A stretch of 64,000 bases of DNA from Kryptolebias marmoratus (taxonomy: Eukaryota; Chordata; Actinopteri; Cyprinodontiformes; Rivulidae), in the NCBI RefSeq assembly GCF_001649575.2, contig NC_051452.1:8880405-8944404 (forward strand). Reading direction: 5' to 3'. Shown here piece by piece: positions 11,390-22,940 of the stretch; within the stretch, counting starts at the first letter, position 1, and each line of letters opens with the position of its first letter. The translations under genes were made by a program, and so were the position numbers. A model generated the notes under the pieces. It did not search any database. It saw nothing but the letters and a program-made list of their open reading frames with translations, and was not told the origin of the DNA.

Positions 11390-11910
11390 GTGTAGTCTGA
11401 AAATATGCCTGCAGAAGTGTGGTTTCTCTGCTTTAACAGTTTTTTTTTTCAGATTATATTGACGTAACGACTGCAGACAGAGTGGTAAGACTAAAGAATT
11501 GCAGACTTATTTTGGTCCTAATGTAGAAACGTGTCTGCATGCATAAGATTGAACTGATAGCTGTGAGCCTTTTTTCACATTAAGATAATTCTACAGTTTT
11601 TAGGCTTGTATGAATTGAAAGTATGGTTGCAGAAGTTTATTTTTTTTAGGCTTTAACAACTCTTTACCATATTTTTTTGGGCTATATTGGCATAAAGACT
11701 GCAGACAGCAGTCAGTTTAAAGAATTGCAGCCTTATCTGAGTCATATTGATGTGAAAAAAAAGTCTGCATGCAGAATGATTACCTGTTACTGTAGCTTTG
11801 AATGCACAGAGAATATTCAATATTTCTGAAGTCTGCGACTTTCCATCTTACTGCTCTGTCTGCAGTCTTTAAGGTAGTATGAGCTGAAAATATAGTTGCT
11901 TTATCAAGTC
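11390..11910 (+). repeat. Diverged tandem duplication, period about 228 bp
   Basis: CTGCAGACAG occurs at 11471 and 11699, AGAATTGCAG at 11495 and 11721, and TCTGCATGCA at 11534 and 11764. The spacings are 226-230. A third partial unit starts near 11880 (GAGCTGAAAATATAGTTGC, compare 11396 and 11608). Units are well diverged and have no coding content. Confidence 0.75.
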
Positions 11911-12984
11911 TTTACTTTCATCACGAGCATCCTGCAGAATACAGGCTTCCCCCTCTGACATCTGTGCTGTACGAGCGTAACTCACCGTTCCAGACCCTTC
12001 ACAGATTGTTTCGAGGTAATTTTTCCAGCTGTTCCTATATGAAAACACTGAAGTTATGAGATCAGCAGAAACAAAAAAGCAGGCCCTCACCCCTCCATCC
12101 AAAGATGATTATATTATCTTATCACGCCTCGGAGACTTGATGTGAGCCTAACGATTTATACCAGAACCCAATCTGCCGACGCTTAGCTGGATCTGGGTTC
12201 ATTTCTGCCTCCGCCTGCCCCTCCGTCTTTCTGCTGACTCGGTGTGATCCGAGGAGAGTAAGTAAATCTAATATAAAGGGGTTATTGATTCGCGGATCCT
12301 TAATCACTTTGATTTGGCCCAGTTTTCACTGACCCCCCACTGCAGCTACGAGTTCCCCAGGGGGGGAGTTTTCAGTATCGGGGACAGGCAGATGCTTGGA
12401 AGCAAATGCAATTTCTTCTGCAATGTCAAAGAGATTTAGAAATCCTGTCATCAATCATCTCATCACAAATATTTATATGTGTGGCGATCAATATACTTTT
12501 TTCTTTACTCGGCTCATCATACATGGAGCTCTACCTTGAAACTTGTAACCCATGTTTGTATTGATGATTTTAGTTTTGTGGACACTTTTTTTTTTTTTTT
12601 TTTGTGTTTAAAAAAAAAAAAAAAAAAGGGGGGGGTAAAAGTCGTCTCCGAGGGTGAGACGCCAGGAAATTTGAGAAACAACAAAGTTAGCTACACCGCT
12701 GCCAACTTCCAGAGATTGCCGTTATGTTTTATTAACTTTGAAAACCCCTTCAGCCACTTTTCTTTTTTTTCTTCTTTTTTTGGAAAAACTGCTTAGCAAG
12801 AATTCTGGGATGGACGGCTGCCAGCGCAGGCCTGTGAGATTATGAACACCTCTGCTCTGTGAAAAAACGAGAAAAGTTGCTTGTTGATGCGAGTTTGTTA
12901 TTACACATCTTTTTTTTTTTGACTAAGCTAACAGCTAATCATAGCTAACTGTATAAATTCAACTTCTTCTTTGAATCATTGAAT
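11911..12984. other. Unique stretch with adjacent T, A and G homopolymers
   Basis: Includes a T-run (about 12587-12603), then an A-run (about 12610-12627) followed directly by eight G bases. The rest (about 11940-12480) is balanced unique sequence and may be regulatory. No gene recognised. Confidence 0.5.
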
Positions 12985-13352
12985 AAACTGAACAAGATTG
13001 AGCATCAACTCTGCCTGTTAGCAAAATACTCCATGAACTACTGGACAGACTGAATCATTGGCTGTTCATTTAGAAATGATTCACTTTTGGAGGCAACCCA
13101 ATTCAAGATGACATTAGCCTGCTTGGAAATGACTCTTTAAGGCAGTTTTACAGATACTGATCTAAAGCTTGGAGTGGTAGTAGCTGAGAGTCATCCTCAA
13201 CATGTACTTCAAGCACTAACAGATCATATGAAATCTCACAATATCGCATGAGATCAACATCATTTAAGAAGTTTGACTAAAGCAGCTATAACACCATCCC
13301 TTCTCATCATAAACAGATCTTACTTCCTTAAAGGAATACTACACCTTTACTG
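12985..13352 (+). repeat. Family A copy 4
   Basis: Carries CTGTTAGCAAAATACTCCAT, CCCAATTCAAGATGACATTA, GGTAGTAGCTGAGAGTCATC, ACAATATCGCATGAGATC and an eroded terminal palindrome CTTCCTTAAAGGAATACTAC, in consensus order. This is close to a monomeric full-length arrangement. Confidence 0.85.
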
Positions 13353-14627
13353 TTTTAGACTTGTCATCGCAATCAGTTTTTTTTACTAAACAGTTTAATA
13401 AATATGAGTTTTAAGCGAATAATCAATGTCCAGGTTTCTGACAGCTTTGCCCACCACGCTGATTTATCTTGTTCGGGTCACCAACACGCTCCACACATGC
13501 GCTGAGCAGCGTGTGGATGTTTTGCAGTGTGAGAAGCAACTCTAATAGACTCGCGCTGCCATGTTACTGGTATTGTAAACCAACTGTGTCACTTGGTAAA
13601 CAATGCTAATTAAGAGAGACAGTGGGATTGCCTCCGTGACCCCCTCTCCCCCCCGTCCCAGTTATTTGTTTTTATTGTTCATGCTAATTAGACTTAATCC
13701 CCCGTGTTTCGCTGTGGACTCTGACCAGCGTCGGGTTTCTGAGCCGCAGCCAATCAGGTGCAGCCATACTGCGAGGTTAAGTTTTAAAGGAGGAAAAAGG
13801 GCACCGTGGGTTGATGACGAGTGAATCCGAGAGGGGAGTCGATTTTGCAGCTGGGCTCGGTGTGTGTGTGTGTGGAGAGGCGATGGGTATCATGTTGGGT
13901 GGGGCCCCTGGCTGCTATTGTCTTGCAGCACAATGATACGGCTCACAAGTGAGCAGTGGGCCAATAATGAGGAGGAGGCCCCGCTGAACAGCGTGTCCCT
14001 GCCGATTGTTCAGCGGGAGAATGGAGCTGTCGGTACACACACACACACACATACACACACTACTCCTAACACCTTCTTTGCAGTGTCCCACACTCCTCTA
14101 TCTGCGTGCAACACGCACAGATACAGACGCACTCTTCATCTCATATCTCTGACATGGGGAGTGTGTTCATTAATGGCTAATTAAAACAGGACTATTAATG
14201 AATGGCCAAGCAGCTGACATGATAAAGAAAGTTAGAGGGATGAATTAACACATCCGTAAAGTGTCATCCCAGCCAGCTGCAGCTTAATGTGTATGTGTCC
14301 CATCCATTATCTCTTATATTCCCAACGATGCACTGTATCAAATAACAAACAACCTGTGTATAAATAAGGCACGCAACAATAATCTGATCAGTTCAACTCA
14401 TTTTTTTGGAGCTTAAATTTTAACTTTTATTTCAATTTTGTCTTCTAAACACTTGAACTAATGCAGAAAATAAGCTTTTGGACTACTTGAAATGTGTTGA
14501 AATGAGCGTTCCTGTAGCTTAACTGAGAATGTTTGACCTGAAATCGAGCTAGAAATAAAAGAACCCAGGATTCGTTGAAGGACTGCAAAGATCTTGTGTA
14601 ATCTGTTCATGCTTGAAGTGTGCATTG
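13353..14627. other. Unique stretch with short CA repeat
   Basis: A (CA)n run lies at about 14034-14059. Around 13560-13700 and 14160-14260 there are several GCTAATTA and TTAATGG-type homeodomain-like motifs in otherwise unique sequence. No protein-coding gene recognised. Confidence 0.5.
14034..14060. repeat. (CA)n microsatellite
   Basis: About 13 CA dinucleotides with one T interruption. Confidence 0.9.
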
Positions 14628-14755
14628 AAGATGACTCTCAGCTACTACCACACCAAATTTTAGCTCTATCTGTAAAATTAACTGAGTTGTAGCCATTTTT
14701 TGTCCTTTGGAAGGTTGACAAGTTGTAACAGGGTAAAGCTACAATTCAAATGATC
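14628..14755 (-). repeat. Family A copy 5 (partial), reverse
   Basis: On the plus strand, GATGACTCTCAGCTACTACC then ACCAAATTTTAGCTCTATCT then AACTGAGTTGTAGCCATTTT are the reverse complements of the central family A blocks. A shortened linker-like piece (TTGTAACAGGGTAAAGCTAC) follows. Both ends are lost. Confidence 0.8.
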
Positions 14756-15849
14756 ATTTTTAGACTCTCAGCCGATGTTGTATGTATTTTATATCATGGA
14801 TGTGTTGAGGTTTAAGCATTTTCAGAATACAAAAAAAGTGCCAGTAATGGAATATGTTTTCTAAGTTTCTGCAGCCCTTTAGTCACTCATCCTCAGGGAT
14901 CAAAACGCTGAGAGGACCGAGGTGAGCTTGATGGAGCATGATGGGTCGCAGCTCACAGCCAGGGGTCACCAGAAGCCATTACCGGGGGCAGGAAGTGGAA
15001 TTACGCACGGCTACCTGTGGGTTTGTCCCTGTGGCTCTGCAGCGGTCAGCTGGGGTCAAACATGCCTCAGTTGGTGCCCAGTGAGCCCGGTCTGTGGGTC
15101 CCAGCAGCAGCGGTTCTGATGAACCCAGACGATGTGTGTAGAAGAAGAGAAGGAAGTGCGGTGGTCTCGTTTTTTGGGGGTTTTCTGCATCACAAATGCA
15201 TACGAACAATTTTGAATCTAAAAGCTTTGCTCTTCTGTGAGCATTACAGTTGAAAGAGTGGCACAGTTTCGCTTTTTGAGAGCGAATGGAGGCTGGCAGG
15301 AGGCGGTGCTTCCCCCTTTCAGAGCTGTTGTGTTGCATTGCTGATGTACAACTCCTCCACTGTGTGAGATTCAAAATCGTGTGTGTGTGCGTTTGGGGGG
15401 GTCTTTTTTTTGTGAGAGCTCAGCAGATTTGGAGGGCATGCAAGGTAGCAAACCCTGCTGCCGACTGGATGCAACTCTCTATTCTTTGACAGCGATTTTC
15501 TCTCCCAAACACACACAAAAACTGTCACTTTCTCCCACACACACAAAACAAGAACTGATGCGCGAGAGGAGGTGGCAGACCGGGGTCAGACGAGGAGAAA
15601 AGAGTGAGAAAAAGAGAGTAAAAAGTGCTGAACACATGAGGAGAAGATGTGTAATGATTAGCCAGCGAGCCGGCGGATATCAGGAGGTTTTTAAAGGCTT
15701 TGTGGCTGGCTTCATGCTCCGGCAGCTTAGCTCCTCCGAACGACAGGAAAGCTCATTTCCTATTCAAGGGATCTGTGACCGGTGGGGGGACAAAGTTGCC
15801 GTGAAGAAAAAAAAATCAAAATATTTTTCTTTGTTGCTGAGACACATTA
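14756..15849. other. Unique stretch; longest open frame is probably spurious
   Basis: No recognised gene. The longest plus-strand open frame of the window begins here (15381, 205 codons) but runs through A-rich simple sequence and ends inside the reverse family A copy at 15850-16160. Its last 40 or so codons are therefore repeat-derived. Confidence 0.6.
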
Positions 15850-16160
15850 GAAGAAGTGCTCCTAACACACAAGTCACAGTCAGAGCCGTTTTGGTCAAAC
15901 CTTGTAAATATCATGTGATCTCACAAGACGTGTTAACACTCAGAGAATGGGATGACTCTCAGCTACTACCACACCAACATTTAGCCTATTACCTGTAAAA
16001 CTGACTGAGTTATAGCCATTTGTGTTTGCTAATATCATTTAGCATCTTAAATTGATGTGATGCCAAAAGGGTAATTATAGATGTCCATCTGATGATTACT
16101 TTCTGCAATTTCTATTAAAATCTGTTCCTTACACATTTTATGATATAAACACATGCAGAC
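15850..16160 (-). repeat. Family A copy 6, reverse
   Basis: Plus-strand pieces GTTTTGGTCAAACCTTGTAA, ATGACTCTCAGCTACTACCA, CTGACTGAGTTATAGCCATT and GATGATTACTTTCTGCAATT are reverse complements of family A blocks in the expected order. The AAGATGG block is largely replaced by unrelated sequence. Confidence 0.8.
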
Positions 16161-16316
16161 ATGGACTGTTTGGCGACTTAAAATTGCAACAAATGGGTTA
16201 AGTTTTAGTTTCAGAGTTTGCAATGAAGCGACCGGCGAGCTGTGTAGTCGTTTTTGAAAATTATGGTTTATTCTCATGTTCATGGCTTGCTAAAACCTCT
16301 AAATGGTCTTCAAGGC

Positions 16317-16645
16317 AAATGATTCCCAAAGTTGGGGTCGGGATCCCAGTGTGGGTCACTCAACACCAAGTAGGGGTCCTTGGATAATCTCCAGATATCA
16401 ACTTACAAGAAAAAAAAAAGTTTTTATGCTATGCTTGCACCATAATCGATACAAAAACTTGAAATGCAAGTAAATAAATTGATTAAAAAATAGCCTAATG
16501 GATGTTAAGACTTTGTGTTGTTATTATGTCCTTATTTAATAGAGTCATTAGCATTTTTGGATGTTTAAAACTGCAACAGATGGGGTCACACACCTTTGTC
16601 ACTGTTATTTTATGGGTCAGAAGCTGAAAAGTTTGGGAACCACTG
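16317..16645. mobile_element. hAT-like miniature inverted-repeat element
   Basis: The left end reads ATTCCCAAAGTTGGGGTC and the right end, reverse complemented, reads CAGTGGTTCCCAAACTTTTC. The CAGTGGTTCCCAAA terminus is typical of fish hAT miniature elements. The interior has no coding sequence. An 8-bp target duplication is not clear, so the boundary is approximate. Confidence 0.65.
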
Positions 16646-16650
16646 ATCCA

Positions 16651-19600
16651 TGTGCGTAATTCAGTTGACTAATTCTGTCCACTTGATGCTCACCTTGGTC
16701 TGCTTTGTACCCACCATTTCTGTTCTTTTTTTTATACATAAATCTATATCATTGGCATGTTTTTTTAGACCTGAACATTGGTGGCAGTGGGCCTGTTTTC
16801 TGTCCCGCTCTCATACAGGTGTCATAATACAGTTTTGTCTGTTTAGAATTTACAGAAACCTAACTGAGACGGGTTTGAGACACTCACGAAAACTTTGTGC
16901 AACAAATTGTGTCATGAAATGGTTGCAAAGTTTTGGAACATTCAAGCAACAAGACTTTGAGCCTCTGTAACTCATCTAAGGAAATTGAGTAACGTTTCAA
17001 CAAATTTGAGATGTTTTAGGGTCTTCCTTGTGAATGCCATTTGTCAAATAGTCACTGATAGTTGCAGCTCAATGAGATGCTGGCTTTAGTCTAAACTAAG
17101 GGAGATAACCCGGACATCCAATCAGGAGTGGAGCCTCTAAGATGCTCTACATCTCCTGTCACCAGTGCTGGCGCCAGATTGTCCTCTAATTCCCCCGCAT
17201 GGCGGAGAGGAGGAATTGTGGCGTTTGGGAATCCCAAAGTCTCCATATGTATGTGCCCAGCCTGTAGCACCCTGGTGAGATCAGTCCTACGCCATCACAA
17301 GATCCTGGAAGCGAAGATTACCAGTTATAACATCATATCAATTGGTGAAGGTTCTTGCAGCCATTTGAGGAAGTGCTTCATTTGAAACTGCCCCTCTTAA
17401 TTATTTAGTTCACTCAAAAGAAAACTAAAATCAAAGTTGCAAATTTGCTTTGTTTCACAGATTGTGTCACAGATATTTTCGTCTCTTAATTCTTTTTCTT
17501 CTTTCTAACTCTGCTGTAATCATTACACCCTCGACACACAACAAACACACTGCTGCAGCGACGGCTTCCTCTTGTTTGTAAATGTTGCACACCTAATTGA
17601 CTTTGTTTCTAATTTTCAACACATTCAGTTTCTCTTCAAAAGCTTTAGCTTCACAAAAACAGTCCTCCTGATCCATTTTCCCCTGGAAACGTTTGACAGG
17701 GCTGCATTCTCAACCACGTTTTTCCTTTATGGCACATATAAGCTTATGATTCACATAAACACACGACCTGCCAAGTGCGCACACACACATTTACACCCTG
17801 TCCTGTGTGCAGTTTGTCACACATTCGGTGTTGACACCTTCCTTACCAGAAATATACACTCCTACAAACGCTAACAGATTGGCCAGAGATTGACGTGTTC
17901 TTCTTGATCAGTAAAGCTGATAGATTTGGGCAGTTCTCTATCCGGTGGCTGCTCGGTGAGGATCAGCTCAGAAGTATTAGCTGACTGGCTGCTATTCGGA
18001 GGTCAGAGGTCCCCCTGTCTTGTCTGTGCTCTCGTCAGTAATCCCCCTTCCCTCGCCACCCGGCCCTTCCTCACATTAAATCACACTTGACACACCTGGA
18101 GCTCCGAAGCGGCCTCATCCATATTTTATTCCCGCGCCGTTTTTAATACTGCAGCAATTTTTAGAACGGCAAAGTGATATATTTATTAACTGACCTCCGC
18201 TGTAGCTGTGTACGCAACTGTCGGGGCGTGGTGGGAGAGAAATAATCAGGTTTGTTCAGGGAATAAAATGAAAAGGAGATGTGACAAGTTTATGAAGTAA
18301 GCAGAATGGTCCTTCATTACCATCCCGAGCCCCCTTTGGCGGTTTTCCACGGCAGGCTGCAAAGCTCTGCGACGGTTGCCGCAAAGCGAGTGACTTGTCA
18401 GGGAGAATCTTTCTTGTGCTATAACTTCCCCCTTAAAGGCCTATTATTTATGAAGAGGCTCGCCACTAAAACAGGTTTACTGTCATAACTCAGGCAAGGA
18501 GGTCCTTTTCTCTCAGGTGGCAAGAGGAAAATGTTTGCGGAGGAGGTAAATAATTCAATCGGGTGCTTTATTGTGCAGGGGGCCATGCTGTCATTCACCT
18601 GTTCTTGGGCTTTTTTTTTTTTTGGTTTCTTCTTTATGTGCTGTGCTCAACCGATGGTATGAATGAGTGCAGTTTGCCCTTTTTTCACCACAGTTTAACA
18701 GAATAAAGTGGAGAGGTAAGGTTAAGTGGGGAAAAAACAGGAAAAATACCCACTTGTGCGGCGTGTATTCAGCATGTAAGGTTACACACTTGTCACCTGC
18801 TCCATATTCCCATCCAAAGTACTTTTAGGGGTGTTTATTAAATCAAATCTAGATGCAGTGCCGTCCACCGTTTTACATATTTTACCATTTCAGTTTTTGC
18901 CGGTATATGTTGGCTTGATAATGGTTCGACAACAAGAGCAGCTCGAGACATTTTTACGACCCGGAAAGGTCACTTTGGTCACTTAATTGACACTGCATTG
19001 TGTTTTTTTACCCAGACTTTCTTTCATCCACCTTCTGATCTCTTATTTCCGCACTCATTTCCCTTTTTTTTCTCATTCTACCCATGACTGCCCTTTACTG
19101 TTTCTTTCCAATGTCCCCCCACTTTATTTTCTTTCGTCTTTGTCTCCTTGGGGTTAATGCAATCAAATGAAAAATCCATAATCGTTCATTAAAGACTGTC
19201 TCACACTCTCTAGTGTTTATCAAGCTGGCTTTCAAAGAGAAAACCTCAAAACTTTACAAGTTGATTAAATCTTTTGTTGTTTAATAGTCTTTAAAATTCC
19301 AATACTTGAACATCTTTAACATTTAACTGACAATTTGGGAAGTCAATAAAAGACAAGTTGCATTGAGGTAGAAATACTAAGATTTCTTCACAAGTGAATT
19401 GGAGTCATTATTTGTAGCTATAAATTACTTAGTCGATGGAGTATATTCGTCTCGTCATGTTATTGCAATTTTTCAGATCAGCTTTGAATAATATCTTGGT
19501 TTTAGTCATCATTATTGGTGGTAGTTCATTTTCCTGTGATTTCAAATTTGTGTTCCCTTTGTTGCCAACTGTATCAGGTAGAACAGTGAACCCAGAATGT

Positions 19601-20352
19601 GCTTGATGTTTATTCTAATGGTGAATAATTAAAATTAACATCTTTTAATCAATAGAGCGTTGCCTATGATACCTTCCGTTTGTCCTTGAAGCTTCGAATC
19701 ATTAACTTTTAAGTTGGAAAAAAATCTACTGGAAGTTCAGAATTCCAATTCAGGAAGTTGGAGCTGCCTGACCAAAATAATACAAGACCACATGACCCGG
19801 TTTATAGAAGCTGCCCTGTTTGGGACCAGAGTCTGCACATTAGGGATGTGGGGCTTTAAGTCCTGCCTACTCTAATGCACATAATCATAGAGTTACATAG
19901 TCTTTTTTTTCAAAGCATGAAATAACTAACTACAGCTAAACAGTTACAGAAATTAATATGTGAACATAAAGCAGCAATGTGAGTCAACAAGAGTTGCATC
20001 GCTTGTTTACATGGAGAGGCCAAGCTTAAAAATTGCCTTAATACTGTTGGGTTGAGTGTTTATACATATATAAAATAGTCTTTGACCCTGACACATTGAC
20101 TTCTAAATCCAATATGGCTCCTTTGTTTATGGAAAGTGGTGATAGCTGCAGTAATAAACATTTTATTTGTACTTGTGTTTATTTAATTCTCATTAAATCA
20201 CTTGTATACAGTACTTTACTACCTCTAAACATGCTGCTAAAGTGTTCAAATGGATAAAATACAAAGAAATACATATATATATTGACTTGAATTGCTAGTG
20301 TTAGTTTGCCTGGTCACTCAGCTCAACCGTTAGCATATTCGACTATAGTTTC
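16651..20352. other. Long unique stretch, no gene recognised
   Basis: About 3.7 kb with no dispersed repeat that I recognise. T-runs occur near 18612 and 19906. The part at 18050-18480 is balanced and repeat-free and might be conserved regulatory DNA. Short open frames have no recognisable product. Confidence 0.5.
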
Positions 20353-20561
20353 ATCTAGAACAGTGGTGTTCAATCCTGGTCCTGGAGGGCCGCTATCCCA
20401 CATGTTTTAGTTGTTTCTCTGCACTTCAGCAGGTCTTCAGGTTCAGCAGAAGCCTGTTAATCACTCAGTCATTCAGATCAGGCGTGTCACAGCAAAGAAA
20501 CACCTAAACCATGCAGGATGGTGGCCCTCCAGGACCAGGATTGGACACTACTGATCTAGGA
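20353..20561. mobile_element. hAT-type MITE (193 bp) with target-site duplication
   Basis: The element is 20361-20553. It starts CAGTGGTGTTCAATCCTGGT and its other end, reverse complemented, starts CAGTAGTGTCCAATCCTGGT. The inverted repeat continues into CCTGGAGGGCC on both sides. Flanks are ATCTAGAA (20353-20360) and ATCTAGGA (20554-20561), an 8-bp duplication with one mismatch, as made by hAT transposases. No coding capacity. Confidence 0.92.
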
Positions 20562-22499
20562 GATGGTTAAGTTAGGTGTGATGTCATTTCCTGTAGTTCT
20601 TATTTTTCAGCATCATTACGTAGCATTTCTGCGACTTTTCCAGTAAAGATCAAATGCAAAATTTATTTTTTTAGGTTATCAAATAGTATTATTAATAGAA
20701 AATTTGAATTTCCATGTCCAAAAAGAGTAGTATAAAAACTGTTGCTTTTAGACCTCATTTTTGTTCCATGACTTTTAAAAATGTGGATGTTCATCTCTGG
20801 AGATTAGGAGAGAAAGTGACTGGAAGTGACCTGCAGCTCCCACTTCTCCCATAAACTGCCCTATAAATTCAGCCTGTCATCCGCTGTATCTCTGCTCTGG
20901 TCGATGATTGTACTTTGACCACTTGCAGTGGAAAAGGGTCTTCTCTAGCCTTTCTTACCGGCTCTGTCAAGAATCGCCCATCCACTGCTACTTTATTGAC
21001 CCGCCAGCTGCCCAAAACAGCCTCTCACACCACAAGTTCTGACCCGCCGTGAAGGGATCACTTCAGTGAATCAAACTGAAGTGCTGTGGGGGGTTTAGCC
21101 ACAGTGCAGCATGTTCCCACTGCAGGCACGCTGAAAGAAAAGATCTATAAGCTGAAGTCCTAAACCAAAAACAAAACATGGCAAAATATAACTCGAAAAA
21201 TCTTGTTTGTACAAACTGTGAGGACTTGGAGCATGTACCTCAGTTATAGATCTCCTCTTCTTACTTCACATGTATTTGTTTTAAATTCCAGCACAGAGAC
21301 GAGGTATCATTAAGAAAACTAATGCTTCTGAGAGTTTTTGTTGTTGTCTGCACCATGTTCTATGTAAGTGCTAAATAAATTAGAACTCACCAGCCCGTAA
21401 GACAGAAAATATTGATTTTTAAGGTGCTGTGTACTGATGATGAGATGAGATTCAAAACAGAGTCAGATTTAGCCACATAGACATCTTGATAATATTTAGG
21501 CACAATTATTTTGGTCAGGTTTAGACACAAATTATGCATTTTGTCATTTGGTGCATTTCTTTTTTTTCTCTCAAAAATATGTACCCAAAAAAGTACAATA
21601 TATGTTAAGGATATTTTAAATTTCTAAGCAAAGTTTTGCTGAGTTTTCTGGGTTATTGCTGCTAACCTACTGTGACACGAGAGCTTGAAGTCAGCCTTTA
21701 TGAGCGCCTAGTCTCTGTATTTTCTTGTCCTTTTCTTTGAATTTTCTCCTTGTCCTCGCCAAAGGGACCTGAAGGTGACACACCTGTTTAAAAATTCACC
21801 CATAACTGCAGCTGACAGTGAATTGTCGATGCAGTCTGCAGGGGAGCGTCAGGACAGACAGGGGACGTGATGAATCTTTTGCTTTTTTCACCACCATCCC
21901 TCATCAGTAGGCATTGATTAATTGGATTAACCCAAAATGATCTTAATGACTGATCAATTTCCATTAGGCATTCTTAAATACATCTTAATGGGATTGGAGG
22001 AGTGTCAGGTACATGCGCGTGCATGGTTGTATTGATGTGTGTGAGCTTTTGCACAAGATGTTAGTTTACATCAGCAGTTGGATACGTTATAATTTGTGTG
22101 TAAAATTACTTATATGAACTTTTGTTTGCCTTTTATTTAAACATCCAGGATTTTGTTTCCACACTTGAATTGGTATTTATATGAAGTTGTTTTTGAGATG
22201 AGCATTTTGGCAGCTTAAAAACAGCTGATGAAGGTGGTGTAACAGCCTCCTGTTTTTGGGGAATAATTCTCTGGAGGAAAAACTGGACAACCTTGTAACT
22301 TTGGACCAACCGGTTGTTTATTTCTACTTCTGAAGATACTTTAGATGACTCATATACTTTAAATTACTCTGAAATCTGGTGTCATTGAGACACTTAAGGC
22401 CAGATTGTGAATTATCTGTCTGCAAGCACTTTTCAGCTGCAGATCCATTCTGTCTCTAAAAACCACCTTGTCAGAAACGCATTACCCAGAGTCATTTTA
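20562..22499. other. Unique stretch with homeodomain-type motif
   Basis: No gene recognised. The piece at about 21890-21990 contains TAATTGGATTA (21919-21929), a palindromic paired-homeodomain type site, within AT-rich unique sequence that could be conserved. Confidence 0.45.
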
Positions 22500-22675
22500 G
22501 TTTTCTAAGGTCAATGGACTGGCAGCCATCTTGAATTAGGTTGGCACCAAAAGTTAAAGTTAAAAGTCCAGTGATTACGAGAGTTTCATTAAAGTTCTCC
22601 CACTGGTTCATGAGATATTTTGCTAACAGATATGAGCAAACACAGATACAAACACAATATTGTCTGCTTTGGCCA
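22500..22675 (-). repeat. Family A copy 7 (5' part), reverse
   Basis: Plus-strand CAGCCATCTTGAATTAGGTT, ATTACGAGAGTTTCATTAAA, and CTGGTTCATGAGATATTTTG then CTAACAGATATGAG are reverse complements of the 5' half of family A. The copy includes the 5' leader out to about 22675. Confidence 0.85.
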
Positions 22676-22940
22676 TCAAAACACGGCAATCTTACAAAAC
22701 AGAAGAGCAAAAAGCAACAAAGCTGAAAACGTAACAATTCACTTGAAGCAGCAACATAAAAACAAGATCAGCGCGCCTCAAAACGAAATAAAACGGCAAA
22801 ACTAAAAGCATACGTTACGCAAAATTAAAAGCACAACAGAAGCATTAACACATGTCACTAAGCACATCAACAGCACAACTACAGAATCAAAACACAAAAA
22901 AAAAAAAACACACGTTACAGAAAACAAAACACAGTGCCAG
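22676..22940. repeat. A+C-skewed low-complexity stretch
   Basis: About 260 bases very poor in T and G on this strand, made of short AACA/AAAC-type units with an A-run near 22897-22909. It starts at the 5' end of family A copy 7. It may be a degenerate simple repeat or part of a larger repeat whose other features I cannot identify. Confidence 0.6.

Noticed and set aside
15381..15998. Longest plus-strand open frame (205 codons)
   Set aside because: Passes through A-rich simple sequence and its last part is translated from a reverse family A copy. No recognisable domain. Chance frame.
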